Positions 19,110 through 27,249 of a stretch of 44,050 nucleotides of DNA are shown one piece after another. Every line of letters begins with the position of its first letter. Position 1 is the stretch's first letter. The notes under the pieces are model-generated. The model had not been told where the DNA came from and searched no databases. It saw only the letters and a program-made list of their open reading frames with translations. The position numbers and the translations under genes are program-made. The DNA comes from UBA9300 sp964577305 (GTDB taxonomy: Bacteria; Bacteroidota; Bacteroidia; Bacteroidales; VadinHA17): the NCBI GenBank assembly GCA_964577305.1, contig CAZNYS010000026.1, positions 1-44,050 on the forward strand, in the 5' to 3' direction.

Positions 19110-20126
19110 ATGAATAAAGAGAATGTAACCATAAAAGATATTGCACGGGAACTTGAAATATCGCCATCTACCGTTTCAAGAGCCCTCAAGGATCATCCTG
19201 ATATAAGCCCTGAGACAAAAAAACTGGTACACAACCTGGCTGATAAATGGAATTACAAGCCCAATCCCATTGCACTGAGCCTTAAGGGAGGTAACAGCCG
19301 TACCATAGGCATTGTTGTCCCTGAAATAGTTCATTATTTTTTTTCATCGGTAATAAGCGGGATAGAAGATTATGCTGATGAGCATGGTTATAATGTTATG
19401 ATATGCCAGTCAAATGAAGATTACGAGAAGGAGGTGAACAGCATACAGACCCTTGTTAACAGTCGTGTTGCCGGTATACTTATCTCCATTTCAAAGTTAA
19501 CCCGCAATATGGAACATTTTCATCAATTAAAGAGCCGGAATATCCCGCTTGTCTTTTTTGACAGGATAAGCAGCGAGGTTGAGAGCGACAGGGTTGTTGT
19601 GGATGATGCCGAGGGGGCTTATATGGCAACCAAGCATCTTATTCTTGAAGGGAGAAAGAGGATAGTACACCTTTCGGGTCCTCCCAACCTGGTTATTTCC
19701 AAAGACAGGATTGAAGGTTACATACGGGCATTGAACGAATTCCAGTGCAGTGTTGCCGAAGAGAATATCGTAAAATGCGACCAGGTCCAGGAAGCCGAAT
19801 GGATAGTCCCCAGCCTTATGAAAAGAACACCTCCTCCCGATGCTTTCTTCTGTGTAAACGACTTCACCGCTGCTCAAACACTTAACCTGGTTAAAAAGCT
19901 AGGCTTCAGGGTTCCCGAGGATGTTGCCATTGTTGGTTTTACCAATGGACAGCTTTCAAGGCTCACCGACCCGGGCCTGAGCACTGTTGACCAGCACGGT
20001 TATGATATGGGCAGGGAGGCTGCCCGCCTTCTGCTTGACAGGATAAAAGACAGGAACCGACCTTACCAGAACAGGGTGATAAAGACTGAACTGGTAATAA
20101 GAGGTTCCAGTATGAAGGAGAGGTGA
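19110..20126 (+). CDS. LacI-family transcriptional regulator of the alpha-glucan locus
   Basis: A 338-residue cytoplasmic regulator. The N-terminal helix-turn-helix VTIKDIARELEISPSTVSRAL (about 4-25) and hinge KPNPIALSLKGGNS (about 50-63) are followed by a periplasmic-binding-protein-like effector domain. That domain contains TIGIVVPEIVHYFFSSVISG and the late VAIVGFTNGQLSRLTDPGLSTVDQ. It is transcribed away from susC. The shared operator-like sequence upstream of itself or susC and of the transporter unit makes it the likely regulator of both. The effector is probably a maltodextrin or maltose-derived sugar, by inference. Its stop is followed directly by dispersed repeats. Confidence 0.93.
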   Translation: MNKENVTIKDIARELEISPSTVSRALKDHPDISPETKKLVHNLADKWNYKPNPIALSLKGGNSRTIGIVVPEIVHYFFSSVISGIEDYADEHGYNVMICQSNEDYEKEVNSIQTLVNSRVAGILISISKLTRNMEHFHQLKSRNIPLVFFDRISSEVESDRVVVDDAEGAYMATKHLILEGRKRIVHLSGPPNLVISKDRIEGYIRALNEFQCSVAEENIVKCDQVQEAEWIVPSLMKRTPPPDAFFCVNDFTAAQTLNLVKKLGFRVPEDVAIVGFTNGQLSRLTDPGLSTVDQHGYDMGREAARLLLDRIKDRNRPYQNRVIKTELVIRGSSMKER

Positions 20127-20134
20127 GAGATGAG

Positions 20135-20154
20135 CCCTTCGACAAGCTCAGGAC
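20135..20154. repeat. Dispersed repeat CCCTTCGACAAGCTCAGGAC
   Basis: This 20-base word sits 8 bases after the regulator stop codon. From memory, near-identical copies are scattered in intergenic DNA of many unrelated bacterial genomes. Only one copy is in this window. Its role is unknown to me. Confidence 0.45.
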
Positions 20155-20173
20155 AAGCGATTAGAGATGAGAG

Positions 20174-20190
20174 AAGGCTGAGGCTAAGGA
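20174..20190. repeat. GAAGGCTGAGGCTAAG repeat, copy 1 of 3
   Basis: The 16-base word GAAGGCTGAGGCTAAG is found here (20173-20188), at 21943-21958 and at 33525-33540, always in intergenic DNA and always on the same strand. The copies here and at 33525 continue with GAA. It is internally repetitive (AAGGCT, AGGCTAAG). Confidence 0.6.
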
Positions 20191-20263
20191 AAGCAACCAA
20201 CCAGTACGAAATATAGTTACTATTAAATGATTAACAAGGATGGTTATAGGCCTCGCTAATTAT

Positions 20264-20377
20264 AGTTGAAAAGTTTAAGTGCCTGCCTGCCGGCAGGCAG
20301 GGTTTAAGTGGTTTAGGGGAGCAGGTTAAAGTAAACTCTTAAACTTTTAAACAACTTAAACCCTGGCCGAAGGCCAG
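20264..20377. repeat. Inverted TTTAAG word tract with 20-bp GC palindrome and stop-overlapping hairpin
   Basis: The left arm AGTTGAAAAGTTTAAGT (20264-20280) is mirrored by the right arm at 20338-20356, with a 3-base indel. Between them lies the perfect palindrome CCTGCCTGCCGGCAGGCAGG (20282-20301) and further TTTAAGTG/GGTTTAG words. A second hairpin, CTGGCC-GAA-GGCCAG (20363-20377), lies inside the 3' end of the GH29 gene. The block fills most of the gap between the convergent LacI and GH29 genes and may act as a bidirectional terminator. Confidence 0.6.
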
Positions 20378-21798
20378 CTTATTTTCAGGGTAAAAGCCAG
20401 GTTTGAGGGTATTTTTTTTGTGGGTATGGTGATGATACATTCATCGCCTGCTTTTCGCCATTTAAGTTTTCCTTTTGCTCCCAGCATTTCAATTTTTGAG
20501 CCGGCAGTTATTTGTATTCCGCTTATACTTATTTCACCTGGTATTTCTTTGTCTTTGTCCAGGAGGTATATTGCATAAACAGTATCGTCTTCCTTTGAAG
20601 TGTAACATATTTTTCCCTCCTTGAAGGGCTCTATTGCTCTGGTTTCATAGATAGCTTCTGAATTTATATCCATCCATTCCCCAATCTCTTCCAGCAGGCC
20701 ATAGGCTTCATCATGCCATCTCCCATCGGGTCCGGGAGCAATATTGAGAAGCAGGTTACCTCCCTTGGCAACTATATCAACCAGCATATGCACAGCCTTT
20801 CGCCCGCTCATATATTTTGCGCCGGGTGTCCACGACCATCCACCTCCCGATATGATACACGATTCCCAGGGATAAGGAAGGGCTTCTCCAGGTACAGTAT
20901 TTTCCGGTGTCAGATAATTCTGGTTTTTGCCATATACTGCCCTGTCTACTACTATGAGACCGGGTTGCTTTTGCCTGGCTTTTTTCACAAGTTCATCCAT
21001 TCTTATATCCTGGTTCTGTACCCTTGTAGGCTTTTCGATATTCATGGTTTCATATGCTTTTCTTACTTCTTCGGGGCTGCGTTTTTTCACCCACCCGCCA
21101 TCAAGCCAGAGGATATCCACTTTACCATAGCCCGTCATAAGTTCCATGACCTGATTATGTGTAAATTGTACGAATTTCTCCCATCGTTCAGGATAGTTAT
21201 TTACGCTGTAGTTAACGTTCCTGTCGGGTGTGGCAAAATTCGGCCACCAGTAATATTCACTATGCCAGTCTGGTTTTGAGAAATAAGCACCGGTCCACAT
21301 ATCTTCGTTCCTGAAGGCATCGAATATTTCCTTCGTGATATTTGCCCGGGGATGGGTATGAAAAGGCGTTTTGCTGTCAGATATTTTATAATCAGTATAG
21401 TCAGTATCGAACATGCAAAATCCGTCGTGGTGTTTGGTCGTAAAGACCACGTACTTCATTCCTGCATCTCTTGCTGCTTCAGCCCACCTGGCAGGATCAA
21501 AATGCACAGGGTTAAATGTAGTCTGCAGGTTTTCATATTCCTCTTTATATCCGGTATAATTTTCTCTCTTTCTCCTGCACCATCCTTCATCTTCGGAGCA
21601 TATCGACCATGATTCGACTATTCCCCACTGGCTGTAGGGGCCCCAGTGCATCAGGAGGCCAAATTTCAGGTCCTGCCATTGCTCCAGTTTTTCCAGGACG
21701 AGAGGATCGGTTTCCGGTACGTACCTGTCGGGGTGGTGCTGGGAGAATGATGTAGCAGTAAGAAGAATAGATAGTAGAAATGTGAGTGGTAGCTTCAT
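20356..21798 (-). CDS. GH29 alpha-L-fucosidase (copy 1)
   Basis: Secreted, probably periplasmic hydrolase of 480 residues with a signal peptide (about 1-19, ending SFSQ). The GH29 barrel shows LKFGLLMHWGPYS (44-56), VVFTTKHHDGFCMFDT (117-132) and VDILWLDGGW (227-236), where Asp233 is the expected nucleophile. KGGNLLLNIAPGPDG follows, and a C-terminal beta-sandwich spans about 380-480. It releases L-fucose from glycans. The last seven residues (WPSARV and the one before) are encoded by a palindrome (20363-20377), suggesting that a repeat replaced the original C-terminus without harming the fold. It is separated from the second GH29 gene by about 300 bases of repeat-rich DNA. Confidence 0.93.
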   Translation of the reverse strand: MKLPLTFLLSILLTATSFSQHHPDRYVPETDPLVLEKLEQWQDLKFGLLMHWGPYSQWGIVESWSICSEDEGWCRRKRENYTGYKEEYENLQTTFNPVHFDPARWAEAARDAGMKYVVFTTKHHDGFCMFDTDYTDYKISDSKTPFHTHPRANITKEIFDAFRNEDMWTGAYFSKPDWHSEYYWWPNFATPDRNVNYSVNNYPERWEKFVQFTHNQVMELMTGYGKVDILWLDGGWVKKRSPEEVRKAYETMNIEKPTRVQNQDIRMDELVKKARQKQPGLIVVDRAVYGKNQNYLTPENTVPGEALPYPWESCIISGGGWSWTPGAKYMSGRKAVHMLVDIVAKGGNLLLNIAPGPDGRWHDEAYGLLEEIGEWMDINSEAIYETRAIEPFKEGKICYTSKEDDTVYAIYLLDKDKEIPGEISISGIQITAGSKIEMLGAKGKLKWRKAGDECIITIPTKKIPSNLAFTLKISWPSARV

Positions 21799-21803
21799 GA
21801 TAA

Positions 21804-21846
21804 TGTTGATAAGGTTGAAGTTTATAAAGTTTATAAGGTTTATAAA
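21804..21846. repeat. Short tandem 9-mers GTTTATAAR
   Basis: Three consecutive 9-mers, GTTTATAAA, GTTTATAAG and GTTTATAAA (21820-21846), are preceded by the related GTTGATAAG and GTTGAA. They lie just upstream of the GH29 start at 21798. The period of 9 and the G/TTTA words resemble the word tracts elsewhere in the window. Confidence 0.6.
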
Positions 21847-21942
21847 GAAGAGACACGGTAAATCGCGTCTAAGATAAAAGATAAAAAACTAATATCACAA
21901 AAGGCTAAGGCTCCCTCCTTCGCTAAAGCTCCGGAGGGCATG

Positions 21943-21958
21943 GAAGGCTGAGGCTAAG
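21943..21958. repeat. GAAGGCTGAGGCTAAG repeat, copy 2 of 3
   Basis: Same 16-base word as at 20173 and 33525. It lies directly before the orphan composite palindrome at 21961. A partial copy, AAGGCTAAGGCT, occurs at 21901. Confidence 0.6.
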
Positions 21959-21960
21959 AG

Positions 21961-22051
21961 GAACCACCCCGCCTTTGATCCTCACCCCGAAGCCTCGGGG
22001 TTCGGATAAAGGCACCCCTCCTTAAATTTTCATCGAAAATTCAAGGAGGGG
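21961..22051. repeat. Orphan composite palindrome like the ends of the DUF559 cassette
   Basis: Runs from GAACCACCCCGCC through a central hairpin (CCCCGAAGCCTCGGGG) to CACCCCTCCTT, then a 19-base loop, then AAGGAGGGGAAA. The outer and inner edges match both ends of the cassette at 30592-31091, while the central hairpin and loop differ. No DUF559 gene accompanies it. Together with the tract at 21804 and the 16-base repeat it fills the roughly 300-base gap between the two GH29 genes; I see no gene there. Confidence 0.65.
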
Positions 22052-22096
22052 AAAGTATAGCTATTAAAATCATCTCTTCCAGTATGACAAATGCTT

Positions 22097-23410
22097 TCAA
22101 AATGACAGTTCCAATTTGCCATCGAGTATGAGGCCAATTACCGTCATGGTATCATCAAGCACCTCATCAGGCACATCAATAAATATCAACCCTGAATGAT
22201 TGCTCCAGTAAGGTTTCAGGTATTCTTTATACTCAAGCTTTGTACCCTTGCCCACGACATATATCCTGTTGATCCTGTTCTTCACTCCTTCAAGCATCAG
22301 CTGTCCGTCAGCAGGTTTACCATTTACGAAGAGGAACAGTTTCGTACTGTCGGCCGAAAGTGTTGACGGGCCGTAGAAATACCCCGGGGGTAATCCGGCT
22401 TCTGTTCCGTAAATTGCCTCGCTGTGTTTGGATGTCCATCTTCCCATTTCTTCAAGGATAGCGACCTGTTCTCCAGGTATGGTGCCATCGGCCCTGGGAC
22501 CTATATCGAGCAACAGGTTACCGCCCATTGACAGGCATTCGGCGAATATCCTTATTACCTGGGAGGGGCTTTTATAATTACTATCATTATGCTGGTATCC
22601 CCATGAGTCATTCATGGTCATACAAAGTTCCCAGTATTCGCTGTCCGGTGCTTTCACGGGTAATCCCTGCTCAGGTGTTTCATAATCCCCATAACCCTGG
22701 AGCCGGCTGTTAATAATAGCATTACCGTTATCATCGAGTACCATCTGGCGTATTTCCTTTGCTTTCCACCATTCAGCACTCTGCTCCCAGTCGCCGTCAA
22801 ACCAGAACAGGTCGGGTTTATACTTTTTGCTTATCTCGGATATCTGACCATGATTAAACTCTGTAAACGAAGCATGCTTTTCAGGGTCATCGGCATACCT
22901 TTTCTTTTCACTGGTGAAATTGGGGTAATCGGGATGCGACCAGTCGAGCAATGAATAATAAAGGCCCACTTTCAGTTTATTCTTTCTCAGTTCTTTTACA
23001 AAGGGTGCTATCAGGTCTCTTCCCGCCGGGGTTTTATCAACCACGTTAAGGTCGCTGCACTTTGAATCCCACAGAGCCACACCATCATGGTGCTTGCTTG
23101 TAAGTACCGCGTAACGGGCTCCGCTTCCCTTTATCAGGGAAGCCCATTCCTCAGGATCATATTTATCAGCTGTGAACCCTTCCAGTTGCTTCATATAATC
23201 ATCGTAAGAAATATAGCCGTTGTAAAACGACCATGACTCATCAATGCCATTTACAGCGTAAATGCCCCAGTGAATAAAAATACCCAGTTTGGCTTCTTTG
23301 AACCATTGCATTTTTTCAGCTTTCCCATCATGGCCCTGCTGTGCTTCCAGTGGCAGGCTGAAAATGGCAAGTAATATTAAAATGAGGACATGTACCGGTT
23401 TTGGTTTCAT
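22097..23410 (-). CDS. GH29 alpha-L-fucosidase (copy 2)
   Basis: Secreted 437-residue enzyme with a signal peptide (about 1-23, ending LEAQ). GH29 landmarks: AKLGIFIHWGIYAV (40-53), YAVLTSKHHDGVALWDS (100-116), PDLFWFDGDWE with nucleophile Asp205, and GGNLLLDIGPRADG. A shorter beta-sandwich tail follows. It is only distantly similar to the neighbouring GH29 (shared mostly at catalytic motifs), so the pair likely has different linkage preferences and is not a recent duplication. It begins 19 bases after the GH95 remnant and was presumably co-transcribed with it. Confidence 0.93.
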   Translation of the reverse strand: MKPKPVHVLILILLAIFSLPLEAQQGHDGKAEKMQWFKEAKLGIFIHWGIYAVNGIDESWSFYNGYISYDDYMKQLEGFTADKYDPEEWASLIKGSGARYAVLTSKHHDGVALWDSKCSDLNVVDKTPAGRDLIAPFVKELRKNKLKVGLYYSLLDWSHPDYPNFTSEKKRYADDPEKHASFTEFNHGQISEISKKYKPDLFWFDGDWEQSAEWWKAKEIRQMVLDDNGNAIINSRLQGYGDYETPEQGLPVKAPDSEYWELCMTMNDSWGYQHNDSNYKSPSQVIRIFAECLSMGGNLLLDIGPRADGTIPGEQVAILEEMGRWTSKHSEAIYGTEAGLPPGYFYGPSTLSADSTKLFLFVNGKPADGQLMLEGVKNRINRIYVVGKGTKLEYKEYLKPYWSNHSGLIFIDVPDEVLDDTMTVIGLILDGKLELSF

Positions 23411-23429
23411 AATATTAAGTTTATTGATA

Positions 23430-24934
23430 TTAATCTTTTTTTGCCTTCAATATAATTTCTTCCCCCGGGAAGGTATCGAACTCCAGCACTCCTGATGCTG
23501 TAAGTGTTATGTCTGCTTTTGCTGTCTCAAAATCTTTTTTAAATGGATTCTGTATACTGCATTTCCCTCCTGCTTCAGCGGTAATTTCCACCAGGGTGGT
23601 TTCCCCGTCTTCCATCACTGCTGATACAAGAAATGCTCCGACAGTACGTAATTTCTGAAAAGAGACATTTTCCCATTCACCCGGTACGGCCGGGAAAATA
23701 ACTATCTCCCCGGTATGGCTCTGTATAAGCATTTCCTGCAGGCCCGAGGCAAAGGCAAAATTACCTTCTAGTGTAAAGGGTCGGTATGTGAATTTTGAAT
23801 ACCCCTTACCTGACTGGTCGCCATTCACATGGAAGCTGTTTGAAAGGCAGAATGCAGTGGCAAAGATCCTCAACGAGTTTGCTGCTTCATCCCCTTTCTT
23901 TGCCCTTGCATAAAGGTTTCCCAGCCAGCTGAAGGAATACCCTGTCCACCAGTCTGATCCTTTATCCCGCAGGTTCTCAAGGGTATTTTCAATGACCTGC
24001 AAATCTGAAGATCCGTTACTTATATCTATTAAGCCGAGGGGGTGCCATGCCATAAGGTGAGAAAAATGGCGGTGCGACACTTCAAAAGGGTAACCCGGGG
24101 CTATCATAAGTCCTGTCTTTTCATCAATAGCAAGACCCGGCCACCCGGAAAGCCCTTTTCCCACCCGGGAAATTCAGAGCTTATGCTCCAGCACCCCGTG
24201 AGTTGATTCCTGCCTCTTTCCCATTTCAGGTCGATGGTATATTCAAAACCACCCCATCCCTTCTGGTTATATGTAATACGGTTATTGCTTTTTTCAATTG
24301 ACCCTTCATCATAATCCAGGGCTGTCAGGTTTGTCTCAGACCGGATATTTTTTTCACCGGTGGTTTCATCGCTGTTATAAGCAGGTGGCACAAGAACAGG
24401 TATAAGATCAGAGCTTAGATTTTCAAACCTGAACCATCCTGATTGTTCCGCAGCGTCAATAAATATATTCAGTACAGTTCCGTTTTTCCATTTTACTTCA
24501 CATACAGCATCATCGACATACAGCCTGGTATATTCAATTGTGCCCAGGCTATCAATATTAAATTCCAATGCACCTGCAGGAATTTTTGTTGGTGCCGGTC
24601 TCTCATTATATGGTATATCCAGTTTTTCCTGGACAATTTCATACGTATTATTTTCCCACTGGCGGTAAACCCAGTCATATGTTAATTCGGAGTAATCAAT
24701 ATTTGTCATTGGCCTGAGGTCCCAGAGGTCGGCCCTGTCGAGTGATATTCTCAGTTTATTGTCATTCTTCCATACCAGTGCTCCCAGCATGCCGTTACCC
24801 AGTGGTATGGCCTCATCCCAAGAGGATGCAAGGTCAATAAATACAAGATCATGGGGACCGGGGTCGGGAGTAATGTTTTTACTGCATGCCGCCAGGATCA
24901 GGCATAATAGAACAAATAGGGATAATGGTTTCAT
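23430..24934 (-). pseudogene. Collapsed GH95-like alpha-L-fucosidase (central deletion plus frameshift)
   Basis: Two pieces of one enzyme lie in different frames. The 5' piece (24934 down to about 24165) has a lipoprotein signal (LILAAC) and the GH95 N-terminal beta domain: AIPLGNGMLGALVW (about 41-54) and LDRADLWDLR. The 3' piece (about 24164 to 23430) has the late barrel motif SHRHFSHLMAWHPLGL, SWLGNLYARAKKGDEA and the C-terminal beta domain. Total length is about 1.5 kb against roughly 2.3-2.4 kb for an intact member, so some 0.8-0.9 kb of the barrel is gone, probably including catalytic residues. The junction has two near-identical 11-12 base copies (24141-24151 and 24161-24172), consistent with deletion by slippage. 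An assembly error is the alternative. Confidence 0.8.
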
Positions 24935-25034
24935 TTGCTGTGTATTAGTTAGTTCCGGGTTCCGGGTTTGCCTACAGAGAGTTCGGCTTTGCCTCGGTTC
25001 AAGTTGTTACTTAAATCTTTTTTTAGTCAAAAAT

Positions 25035-25078
25035 TCAAACCTGACCGCCGTCAGGAGGGCATTCAAACGTTCAAACCA
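25035..25078. repeat. Word tract with GC hairpin (TTCAAAC type)
   Basis: TTCAAAC words (25034-25040, 25062-25068 and 25070-25076) surround the hairpin CTGAC-CGCC-GTCAG (25041-25054). The tract sits in the 188-base gap upstream of the GH95 remnant, which also contains TTCCGGG direct repeats near 24956-24968. It has the same architecture as 20264-20356, 27155-27240 and 33581-33664. Confidence 0.5.
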
Positions 25079-25122
25079 TAAATATAAGATTCTGTGTTCG
25101 TCTTTCTTAACAACAATAACAA

Positions 25123-26262
25123 TCATGTAAAATCAAATCCCGATATATATGCCGGGCGGTTAAAGAATGGTTCCTTGTCAGTGTCGGAGAAGTTTATGAA
25201 GTTGGCATACACCAGGCCGGGTTTGGCATTAAGCATCCTGTTCAATGTACCCATATCTATTTTTGTTCTCACTATGTCATATAATTCACTCCTGTCATCA
25301 AGCCATATCAGTCCGAGGTTAGAGCCTTCAATGGCACAAACTGATTCCATTAGCATTTCCAGGCTTTCCTCCCTTCCTTTCTTAAAGTAAATGGATTCAA
25401 AGACCAGGAACCGGAGCTCTTCCGGCTGGAACAGTCTTTTAAATAATGGAGTAACCGGCAGTACTTTCATAAATATCCATCCCCAGACACCCGGCATATG
25501 AACAACCCTGAAAGAAGACGGGACAACAGACAGACCTGCAATAATTTCTTGATCTTCTTTTACCACGTAGAATTTATCAGCATAGAAGCTGAACTCATCG
25601 AAATAAAAAGAATGATCAGCGAAGAAGTCGTCCAGCAGGTTCTTCATTTTCTCCACTTCGTTTGCCTGCAGTTTACTCACACTTCCCGATTTTTCAGGTT
25701 TGAAACGGCTGAAGGCCACTGTAAGGAAAGTCCTGATGTGTTCAAAACCCACCTGTTGTATAAAGTTTTTAGATCTTTCATTCATACTTTCCACGTAAGC
25801 ATAGATCACATGTTTTTCGTTCCTCTCATAGCCTGGAAAATCGAGCATTTGCGGCTTACGGAAGAATGCCAGCACCTTATCCTTCCAGGTTTCCGCCCGG
25901 CTAACAGGTCTCTGCCTGGTGGTCAGTCCTCTTGAATTAAGTGCCGCCTGGAAACCAGGCATAAATGAAAAGTATCTCAGGTAAGAGCTGTTAAAGTATT
26001 TTCCCGCGGTAATTATCTTCCGGTAGCAAAAGCCAATGGTTCCGGCAAGCTTATTTCTTTTATAAAGTGAAACAAAACGAATATTGTCCCTGTATGCGTT
26101 TATCTTATCTTTCACATTCAGGAGCTGGTGTCTCATTCCTCCTTTAGTACCCAGTACTGTATGGTCTAAAAGGGCGAGTATATTCTCATCAGCCCTGTTT
26201 GTGAGTTTGACATCCAGGTCTTTATAGTTGATTATTGTTTTTTCATAGCCAGGTTCAGTCAT
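25123..26262 (-). CDS. GNAT-fold acetyltransferase-like protein of unknown function
   Basis: A 379-residue cytoplasmic protein without signal or membrane segments. Two stretches resemble tandem GNAT domains: about 15-190, with VSLYKRNKLAGTIGF and YVESMNERSKNFIQQVGFEHIRTF, and about 215-360, with FYVVKEDQEIIAGLSV and GSNLGLIWLDDRSELYDIV. The phrase on neighbours in a glycan with residue FIQQVGFEHI is the acetyl-CoA-side helix pattern of GNATs. I cannot name a substrate. It lies 13 bases after the DUF4197 lipoprotein gene and is probably co-transcribed with it. The family call is moderate, from pattern only. Confidence 0.6.
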   Translation of the reverse strand: MTEPGYEKTIINYKDLDVKLTNRADENILALLDHTVLGTKGGMRHQLLNVKDKINAYRDNIRFVSLYKRNKLAGTIGFCYRKIITAGKYFNSSYLRYFSFMPGFQAALNSRGLTTRQRPVSRAETWKDKVLAFFRKPQMLDFPGYERNEKHVIYAYVESMNERSKNFIQQVGFEHIRTFLTVAFSRFKPEKSGSVSKLQANEVEKMKNLLDDFFADHSFYFDEFSFYADKFYVVKEDQEIIAGLSVVPSSFRVVHMPGVWGWIFMKVLPVTPLFKRLFQPEELRFLVFESIYFKKGREESLEMLMESVCAIEGSNLGLIWLDDRSELYDIVRTKIDMGTLNRMLNAKPGLVYANFINFSDTDKEPFFNRPAYISGFDFT

Positions 26263-26275
26263 AAGGTGTGTAATT

Positions 26276-27037
26276 TTATTCCTGTTTATCGAGGCTGCCG
26301 AATACCCTTTTCAGTATTGGTGTCACCCTTGCACTCACTTCTTTTCTGATCTTCAGTTCTTCATCTGCCACTTTTACAAACATGCCGTGGAGGGCACGAT
26401 TTGTAAGGTAATCACCCAGGTTTGTCTCTACCGGATTAACCCCGGCGATCCTGCCTGCGAGTGAGGTGGCAAACTTATTCCACTGCCCGGTTAAAGCATC
26501 CCATGAGTCCTGGGTTGATATATTTCCTACAAGGTCTTTTTCAACAGATGTCTGTATCCGGGGGCTGTACAGGGCAAACAATTCATCATACGTTGTTCTT
26601 CTCAGATATTCTGTTGCTGCATCATCTTCACCATTCAGTATACCAAAAGCATCTCTTAGTGTCATCTGCCTGATGCTGTTAACAAATATTGGAGCCACTT
26701 CTTTTGCTGCATCTTCAGCAGCTCTGTTTATACGCAATATAACATCCTCAACCAGCTCCTGACCAGCCGGTATTTTTGTTATATTATCAATTATTACCCT
26801 TGCCTCCTCCGGGAGGTAGATTTTTACTATTTCATCACCATAATAGCCGTTTTGAGCAGCAAGTTTTTGAGCCGAGTTCCGGGCACCTGTCATCAGGGCT
26901 TCCTTAAGGCCATCAATCACTTCAGCTTCAGTAAGGGGCGCATCTCCTGTCGCCGTCTGCAGGGCAGTCATTAATTCAGCGCATGAATTCAGGAGAAGGA
27001 AAAGGGAAATTATAAAAGGCAGTATGGCTTTTTTCAT
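26276..27037 (-). CDS. DUF4197 lipoprotein
   Basis: A 253-residue lipoprotein. I choose the ATG at 27037, giving MKKAILPFIISLFLLLNSC, over a start 12 codons upstream that would put a polar stretch before the signal. The mature part is helical and matches DUF4197: LTEAEVIDGLKEALMTGARNSAQKL (about 35-59), a Y-DEIVKIYLPEEA segment, FGILNGEDDAATEYLRR, and the C-terminal tail ending ILKRVFGSLDKQE. Such proteins are found in the periplasm or outer membrane of many Gram-negatives, with no established function. The gene is divergent from the GH38 gene. Confidence 0.85.
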   Translation of the reverse strand: MKKAILPFIISLFLLLNSCAELMTALQTATGDAPLTEAEVIDGLKEALMTGARNSAQKLAAQNGYYGDEIVKIYLPEEARVIIDNITKIPAGQELVEDVILRINRAAEDAAKEVAPIFVNSIRQMTLRDAFGILNGEDDAATEYLRRTTYDELFALYSPRIQTSVEKDLVGNISTQDSWDALTGQWNKFATSLAGRIAGVNPVETNLGDYLTNRALHGMFVKVADEELKIRKEVSARVTPILKRVFGSLDKQE

Positions 27038-27154
27038 TGCAGGTTTATTTTGATTTATTGAATGATTTTGCAAGGTAAAAAAATTATAGCATATTTATTG
27101 AAAATGCGAACCGAGGGATGTGAAAAGGATGCCAATTGATAATATGGTTTGAAT

Positions 27155-27240
27155 GTCCACCTGTCGGTGGACTGGTTTGAGAGTTTGAGAGTTTGAATTT
27201 GAAACAGAATTATCAAGCGATCAAACCAATCAAACTGAAT
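27155..27240. repeat. GC hairpin plus inverted TTTGA/TCAAA word tract
   Basis: GTCCACC-TGTC-GGTGGAC (27155-27172) is followed by TTTGAGAG-type words (27174-27201) and then inverted TCAAA words (27212-27237). The block occupies the space between the divergent DUF4197 and GH38 genes and ends 10 bases before the chosen GH38 start. Part of it reads as an open frame, which is why an upstream start for GH38 looks possible but is not credible. Confidence 0.55.
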
Positions 27241-27249
27241 AAATTTAAT

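Noticed and set aside
23430..24934. Two separate small functional genes in place of one GH95
   Set aside because: The two pieces cover opposite ends of one known family and overlap out of frame at a repeat-bearing junction; the second piece lacks a start region of its own.
25062..25076. CAAACGTTCAAA as a third LacI operator
   Set aside because: The dyad is broken on the right side and the sequence is part of a TTCAAAC word tract seen elsewhere without the CG core.
27193..27249. Upstream start for GH38
   Set aside because: The extra 19 codons come from the TTTGA/TCAAA repeat tract and precede a good signal peptide.
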